From Akkermansia muciniphila (GTDB lineage: Bacteria; Verrucomicrobiota; Verrucomicrobiia; Verrucomicrobiales; V1-33): a stretch of DNA of 10,520 bases. Shown here in pieces: positions 5,138 to 10,520 of this stretch; positions within the stretch are counted from its first letter, which is position 1, and each line of letters starts with the position of its first letter. The stretch lies in assembly GCA_943331195.2 (NCBI GenBank), contig CALQKQ020000088.1:1-10520 (forward strand). The letters are read 5' to 3'. The notes beneath the pieces were generated by a model, which saw only the letters and a list, made by a program, of their open reading frames with translations, was not told the origin of the DNA and made no database searches. A program made the translations under genes and the position numbers.

Positions 5138-8100
5138 TCAGCGCGCTGACTCCTCCTCCACAACGCCCGCCGCCCGCCGCCGACGCTTCTCCTCCTCGTC
5201 CTCCCCGCCCGCCGCAGGCTCCTCCACCTCCTCGCTGCCACCATAGCCAATCACCGTCACTTCCACCTCCGACAGCGGCGCCTCCGCCTTGGCCGCCGCC
5301 GTGCTCGCCGCGGCCTGCGCCGCCGCATCCGCCCCCGCAGGCCGCGCCGCCCCCGACGGTGGCGCCGGAGCCGGTGCCGCCGCCGCCGCAGGCGCCGCCG
5401 GTGCCGCCACCGCCGGAGCCCCCGTGCTACTCCCGCTCACCGCGATATTCCCCGCATTCAATACCTGCGAGGCCGCAATCGTCAGATTCCCCGCCGACCG
5501 AATCCCCGCGTCCCCTGCATCCACCGCCCCCAACGGCGCAATCAAATCCACATCTCCAGGCTTCACATTCTTCACCGTCGCCAACACCCCAATCCCACCG
5601 CCCGTCGAAAGCCCCGCCAAATCCGTGGCCACATCCGCACTCTGCGAATCAATCACCACCCGCGTCGGCGGTGCCGCCGCCACCGTCTTCGAGGAAGAAC
5701 CCGCCGCCACATCGCCCTCCGACGACCAAATCATGATGTTCCCTCCGCGCAGCGTGAAAATCCGCAGCACCCCCACATCGACGCTCCCCTTGGCAAATAC
5801 CGAGATGTTTCCGCCCGCTTCCGTGATGATCCCAGGCGGCACCAACCCACTCCCCAGATTGCTCCCCAAACTCAATTTGCCCCCCGGCACCAACACGCTG
5901 ATGTCCCCGCCCGCCCGCGTCTTCAGCGAACGCGAGGACAAGTTGATGTCCCCCGCGCCGGTTAGGCCTCCGAACAAGACCGCCACCGCCGCCGTCCCCG
6001 TGTCATAATTACCCGTCGCCGGATACCCCCGCCCCGCATCCCGCAACACCAAATAGAATACCTCCAGCGCAATCCTCCCCCGCTCCTCTGCTGATTTGCT
6101 CGCAAAATCGCTCACCCCAAGTTCCGCCAAATATTTCGCCCCGTCCCCGCCTTCGACATATTGCGCGATGAACTCATCGAGATTCAAAGCACTATCGGTT
6201 AAACTAGTGGCCCCTCCCACCCCCGCCGCCACCACCACATCCGCTCCCGTCGCCCCCAGAAAGGGATTCCGCAGGTTCCCAATGCTCGAAATCCCATCGC
6301 CCGTGCCATCCGACAGCCCCGGACTAGACCCCAAGGTCAACTGCCGTCCCGCCAGAAGTTCCAGCGCCCCCGGCCCGTTGATCTGCAAGTCGCCCACCAA
6401 CGGTGCCTGATCCCGCGCCAGCAAATTGCCCGCCGCCGCTACCAGCGAACGCTGCGGCGAGTTAGGATTATAAGGCAAAAGGTCCCGCGCCGCCGCCACC
6501 ACACTGACATCTTCATCCCTGACATTTTGCAAATACAGCGCCACATCCGTGATGTCCCGCCCCGACATCAGGCGACCCGCCTTGCTGCTATAAAGCGTCA
6601 ATCCCGAAAGATCCCCCCCCAGCGCATAGATCCGCAGCGGATCCCGGTCCTCCGCGTGTAGCACCCCCGCCGCATGCAAGGACTGCTTCGTCTGCGTCGC
6701 CGCATAGCGCCCCGCATACGATCCGCTCTCGTCAAACATCGCATCCAAACCAGTCAGCAAGGGCATCCCGCCGCGAGCCGCCGCCAGCGCCCCAGGCAAC
6801 TGCGTCGTCGCATTCAACTCCGCCACCCCATGATAGGCCAGCGGGCGAAGCACCGAGGCCATCGCCTGCGGATCCGCATCCGACAAGTTAATCGTCGCCG
6901 CCGACCACACCCGCGTCACCCGGCCATTGTCGATGTAGTCGGACAAACCAGACGAATTCAGCCCCTGCACGCTCCCCCCAGCCACCAGCTCCAGCGACCC
7001 CGCCCGCGCCGGACTTAGCGTCAGGTCGCCCACGATCCGAATGTCCCCAGCCAGCGCCGTGGATTGCCAATGCGGCGGCAACACGCTCAGCGCCGTGTTC
7101 AATTGACCCACATCCGCCTCCGCCAAACGCAGCCATGGCTGCCGATTCGAGGACAAACCATTGACGTTAAATTGCGTGTTAAATTGATTCTGCGTCTGGA
7201 TCCACGCCTGCAACACCGGCACCGGCCCCAAGCCATCCGGCAAGGTCACCGCCAAACGGTGCGTGATGTCCCCATTCAAACTCGTAACCCTAACGCCACT
7301 ATCCTCCCCATAGGTCGAAAAGTAGCTCTTATACCAATATTTGTTTCCGATCCCACTAGGAGCCAAAAAGGTGTTGCCCACCGAACCCAACAAAATGTCG
7401 CCTCCCGCCTGCAGGTCAAACCCACCCCGCCCCAAGAACAATAAGGTCGGAATCCAAGCCTCCGCATCCGTCACCGCCGGGTTGTTCAACCCCGCGATGA
7501 TCCCCTGCGACGGCGAACGCGGACTAAAGGCACTAGCACTTCCCACGCTAGTGGCCTCCAACGCGATCGCCCCGCCCGCCTCCAGCACCCCACTGCCTCG
7601 CTCGACATAATACGTCCCCCCCACAATATCCGACCCCGCCCGAACCGCCAAATCGCCTCCCCCCAACTCCAAGAACCGGCTCGCGTCCGGCCGCCCCCGC
7701 GCCGCCCTAGCATTGGTCGGCACCACCGCATCCACATGGCGCACATCATTCCCCGCCGCGATCCGAAGGTTCCCCCCTCCCAAGGCCCCCACGCCTTGGA
7801 AAAAATTGCTGTAGTCAACCCACCACGTCGTCGACCCCGCAGGATCCACGATCGAGGCCCCCCCTTGAGTCGCCCCCGTCACCCCGTATTCCCCCGTCAC
7901 CGGATCCACATAGCCGCGCCGGTAGAGCCAGTTCCCCGGAATCTGCCGCGCCGTATCATCAATCAAACTGCCCGCCGCGCTCAGCGTATACCGCCCCACG
8001 TCATGCCCCGCCACCATCGCCACATTGCCCCCACCCATAGCATATTGCGCCGGATAGTTCTGCTGCTGACGCCCGAGCACGGTAGTCACGTTGTTCAAGG

Positions 8101-10520
8101 TCCCCTCTAACACCGGAAGACTAAAATCATTCGCGCCAAACAAGCTGCCCGCCGACGCCACCGCCGTGCCCGCCGAGTATATCGTCGAAAAAACATTCAT
8201 CAGCCGAATGTCCCGGCCCGCCGCTAGATCAATGCTCCCCGAACCCGTGCGAATCACTTGCAGCCGGTTGCCATTGTCCAAGGCTGTCGCCGTCAAGGCA
8301 TTGGTCCCACTCACAAAAGCCGCATTGCCATAGTTTTTCCCCAAAATCAGCGAGCCCTGTTCCGCCCCTAACTTGCTCAGCGCCACCGTCGCCCCGTGCG
8401 CCACCGCGCCCCCATCCGCCCCCGCCGTGAAACGATAACTCCACGACTGCGCATTGACCGGCAACTGGGCATTCTGCGCCATCAACGGTGCCAGCCACAA
8501 GCTAGTCCCACCCGCAAATCCATCGCTAATGCTGTTGTTCAACACCACATTTCCCGACGCCCGCAGCGTCAAGACCCCAGGTGCCGCCTTCGCCCCAAAG
8601 CGATACCCTGACAAATCCCAGTCCGCCGTGCGCGTCGTTCCCGCCGTGCCCAAGGTCACATCCCCCGCCCGGTTGATCACTTCCGCTCCCGGTACCACCA
8701 CCAACAACCGCGCCAAGGGATCGCTCGCCCCTCCTGGCAACAGCCGACTCTCCACCGCCCCAAACTGGCTGCCAAACGCCGTCCCCTGGCTCCGAATCTC
8801 CCCCTGCACCGCCGCCGTGATGGCTCCCCCGCTCGCCGTCAAATCATACAAACGATAGCCCTCCGCCACAATCGCCGAGGCCCCCACAATCGTCGCCGCC
8901 AAGGGACTGATCTGCACGTCCGTCCCCGCCGCGTTCTGCGGAGCCCGCAACTGCAGCGTCCCACTGAACTGCCCCAAAAACGCACTGCTCCCAGGCACCA
9001 AGGCCGACCCCTCTACCCGCCCCGCCACCGACAAATCCAACAACGCCCCACCCGCCAACTCCAGCGCCGCACCCGTCGCCACCACCCCTCCCGTCTGACT
9101 CCCCGCCTCCAATCGAATCACCCCACCCTTGCCCGCCGCATCAAAGGCCTCCCCTGCCACCGAAAGCCGCGCCCCTCCTAGCAACCGCACATTGTCCCTA
9201 GCCACCAAGGCAATCTCACCTCCCGTCCTCCCCGACGCATCAATCGAACCCCTAACGCTAATACTCCCCCCGTCCGCCGCTAGACGAAAGCTCCTCGCGC
9301 GACTCGCCCCATCCACCAGCACATCGCCCGTGCGCACCCGCAGCGACCGCTCCCCAAAAAAGCCCCCGCCATCAAAGGCTCCCGCAAGATCCGACAGCCG
9401 CGGCAAGGCCCGCACATCAGCCACCACCGACCCCGCGGCCTCCGCCCCCGCACCCCGCAACACGCCCTCCGCTACCAAACTACCCTGCGGCGCAGAAATA
9501 GTTAGCAAGCCCGCGCGCCCCCCGCCGCTCTCCCCAGACAAATCCACCAGCGACCCGGCCTCCAGCCGGACGCTCCCCGCATTCGCCTCTAGCACCACTT
9601 TCCCCGCATCGGTATAGCGCACCAGATCCGCCAACTCCTGGCGCGTTCCCTGAGCCAAAATCCTCCCCGAAAGCACCGCGTCGCCGCTCGTCGCCCGCAC
9701 CGTGACCGATCCGCTAGGCAATATAACGTCCGTACCCAGTCGCACCGACGCCCCCTCTAGCACCAAAGCTCCCCCCAGCGAACTCGGCGGCACCACCCCA
9801 CCAGGCAACGCTCCCAAATCTAAAGCGCCCCCCGCCCGGATCCCATAATTGGCTCCTCGCTCCGCCACCACCGCCGACAGACTGCCCCTCAAACCTTGCT
9901 GTACCTCCAAGCTCCCCACCCCATTCACCGCCAAGCCCTCGCTCGCCTGCACTTCCACCGCCCCAAATTGATCCAAGCGCAGATTCCCCGCCCCTAACTC
10001 CAGACGCCCACCCTCCAGCCGCAAGGTCCCCGGCGCCGTCGCCTCCACTCCCACCACCCCAGCCCCCGCGCGATTGTCCAACGACACCACCCCAGCCCGC
10101 AGCGCCATCTCCCCACCATTCTGGTTAAACCCGCGCAACTGCCCCGCACTCAAACTCAACGAGCCCGGCAAGCTCACCGCACCCCGGCCGTAAAAATCAA
10201 TCGATGTATAACTCAACAAATTTAGATTCGTCGCATTTTGCTCAAGCGAAGTTAGAGCCTGACCCGCCAGCACCAGGCCCTGACCTCCCAGCAAAGCCCC
10301 CGGGCTCGCCCCCACCACGCTGATCTGACCGCTCCGCAAGTTCACCGTCCGCGCATCCAGCACCGCCGCTTCACTCAACGCAGTCCCCGCCGTCGAGTCC
10401 AGCGCCAAGCTCCCCCCACTCAACCGCACCCCGCTGCCCACCTTCAGCAAAGCCCCGCCCCCAGGCACCACCCCCACCCGACTCGACCCCGCCCCAGCCG
10501 CGCCCGAAACCCGCACCAAC
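5138..10520 (-). CDS. filamentous-haemagglutinin-like exoprotein with DUF3739 C-terminal domain (5'-truncated by window edge)
   Basis: Only the C-terminal ~1,793 residues are visible. The frame is open to the window edge, so the true start and the expected signal peptide and TPS (haemagglutination activity) domain lie beyond it. The protein is Gly/Ala/Val/Leu/Ser-rich, with short beta-strand repeats of a right-handed beta-helix and a recurring rung motif A-G-x-D-(I/V): AGRDI ~768, AGHDV ~838, AGNDV ~923, AGSDI ~962, AGGDI ~1040, SGRDI ~1319 (visible numbering). I see no cysteine, as is usual for two-partner-secreted exoproteins. Residues ~1500-1695 (PATGNYDTG, RAGGDISVLVPGGKL, GIITEAGGNISVFA, IFTLRGGNIMIWSSEGDV, GDVDLIAPLGAVDAGDAGI) match my recollection of DUF3739, typical of filamentous-haemagglutinin-family outer-membrane proteins. 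A ~50-residue Ala/Pro linker and an odd acidic-then-basic tail (DEEEKRRRR) close it. It likely acts on the cell surface in adhesion or matrix formation. No TpsB partner is visible. Confidence 0.88.
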   Translation of the reverse strand, partial: LVRVSGAAGAGSSRVGVVPGGGALLKVGSGVRLSGGSLALDSTAGTALSEAAVLDARTVNLRSGQISVVGASPGALLGGQGLVLAGQALTSLEQNATNLNLLSYTSIDFYGRGAVSLPGSLSLSAGQLRGFNQNGGEMALRAGVVSLDNRAGAGVVGVEATAPGTLRLEGGRLELGAGNLRLDQFGAVEVQASEGLAVNGVGSLEVQQGLRGSLSAVVAERGANYGIRAGGALDLGALPGGVVPPSSLGGALVLEGASVRLGTDVILPSGSVTVRATSGDAVLSGRILAQGTRQELADLVRYTDAGKVVLEANAGSVRLEAGSLVDLSGESGGGRAGLLTISAPQGSLVAEGVLRGAGAEAAGSVVADVRALPRLSDLAGAFDGGGFFGERSLRVRTGDVLVDGASRARSFRLAADGGSISVRGSIDASGRTGGEIALVARDNVRLLGGARLSVAGEAFDAAGKGGVIRLEAGSQTGGVVATGAALELAGGALLDLSVAGRVEGSALVPGSSAFLGQFSGTLQLRAPQNAAGTDVQISPLAATIVGASAIVAEGYRLYDLTASGGAITAAVQGEIRSQGTAFGSQFGAVESRLLPGGASDPLARLLVVVPGAEVINRAGDVTLGTAGTTRTADWDLSGYRFGAKAAPGVLTLRASGNVVLNNSISDGFAGGTSLWLAPLMAQNAQLPVNAQSWSYRFTAGADGGAVAHGATVALSKLGAEQGSLILGKNYGNAAFVSGTNALTATALDNGNRLQVIRTGSGSIDLAAGRDIRLMNVFSTIYSAGTAVASAGSLFGANDFSLPVLEGTLNNVTTVLGRQQQNYPAQYAMGGGNVAMVAGHDVGRYTLSAAGSLIDDTARQIPGNWLYRRGYVDPVTGEYGVTGATQGGASIVDPAGSTTWWVDYSNFFQGVGALGGGNLRIAAGNDVRHVDAVVPTNARAARGRPDASRFLELGGGDLAVRAGSDIVGGTYYVERGSGVLEAGGAIALEATSVGSASAFSPRSPSQGIIAGLNNPAVTDAEAWIPTLLFLGRGGFDLQAGGDILLGSVGNTFLAPSGIGNKYWYKSYFSTYGEDSGVRVTSLNGDITHRLAVTLPDGLGPVPVLQAWIQTQNQFNTQFNVNGLSSNRQPWLRLAEADVGQLNTALSVLPPHWQSTALAGDIRIVGDLTLSPARAGSLELVAGGSVQGLNSSGLSDYIDNGRVTRVWSAATINLSDADPQAMASVLRPLAYHGVAELNATTQLPGALAAARGGMPLLTGLDAMFDESGSYAGRYAATQTKQSLHAAGVLHAEDRDPLRIYALGGDLSGLTLYSSKAGRLMSGRDITDVALYLQNVRDEDVSVVAAARDLLPYNPNSPQRSLVAAAGNLLARDQAPLVGDLQINGPGALELLAGRQLTLGSSPGLSDGTGDGISSIGNLRNPFLGATGADVVVAAGVGGATSLTDSALNLDEFIAQYVEGGDGAKYLAELGVSDFASKSAEERGRIALEVFYLVLRDAGRGYPATGNYDTGTAAVAVLFGGLTGAGDINLSSRSLKTRAGGDISVLVPGGKLSLGSNLGSGLVPPGIITEAGGNISVFAKGSVDVGVLRIFTLRGGNIMIWSSEGDVAAGSSSKTVAAAPPTRVVIDSQSADVATDLAGLSTGGGIGVLATVKNVKPGDVDLIAPLGAVDAGDAGIRSAGNLTIAASQVLNAGNIAVSGSSTGAPAVAAPAAPAAAAAPAPAPPSGAARPAGADAAAQAAASTAAAKAEAPLSEVEVTVIGYGGSEEVEEPAAGGEDEEEKRRRRAAGVVEEESAR

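Noticed and set aside
5289..6008. 239-residue + strand ORF antisense to the DUF3739 region
   Set aside because: The opposite strand encodes a recognisable conserved domain. The + frame is an Ala/Pro/Thr/Ser-rich mirror produced by GC-rich codons.
10514..10519. Possible start codon of the giant gene at the window edge (TTG then GTG)
   Set aside because: The frame is open to the edge, and the residues here are already repetitive beta-helix sequence with no signal peptide or TPS domain. The gene must begin outside the window.

Overview
The window reads as part of a high-GC chromosome of a Verrucomicrobiota bacterium. Three things suggest this: a C-terminal PEP-CTERM sorting signal of the V-P-E-P-S...R-R-R-R type, a secreted protein ending in a D-x-D-x-D-G segment plus a C-terminal module typical of that phylum, and a very long filamentous-haemagglutinin-like exoprotein. 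An Opitutaceae-like or Verrucomicrobiales-like host would both fit, and the family cannot be fixed from this sequence. No start codon in the window has a Shine-Dalgarno sequence. The + strand is strongly C-rich and G-poor throughout.

Layout. Positions 1-77 may be the Pro/Ala-rich tail of an upstream + strand gene. Positions 78-322 are AT-rich and hold promoter-like elements and two perfect inverted repeats. They precede a MarR-family regulator (323-781, +), which ends at a clear rho-independent terminator (803-837). Everything after that is on the minus strand. In transcription order these genes are: the C-terminal ~1,793 residues of a giant DUF3739-type filamentous-haemagglutinin-like protein (10520-5138, its N-terminus outside the window); a 227-nt gap with a cluster of TGACA/TGTCA sites; a secreted protein with a Verrucomicrobial C-terminal module (4910-3726); a PEP-CTERM paralogue of that protein (3602-2787); a PstS-like periplasmic substrate-binding protein (2744-1635); a strong hairpin terminator (1577-1610); and an unrecognised membrane-anchored or secreted protein of 235 residues (1562-855) that converges on marR.

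All four long minus-strand proteins look exported. Three have visible signal peptides, and the giant one belongs to a family of surface exoproteins. The two central proteins share a core domain (hallmark block GVVGVVGPSDPLT.GDPART) but carry different C-terminal modules, which suggests different fates at the cell envelope. The second and fourth genes of the series share an exact 13-nt leader element just upstream of their start codons, which hints at common control. A reasonable reading is a surface or envelope module made of an adhesin-like filament, two paralogous secreted proteins and an orphan solute-binding protein. Its joint function is inference. No exosortase, TpsB transporter or ABC permease lies within the window. 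I see no tRNA, rRNA, CRISPR array, transposase or integrase.
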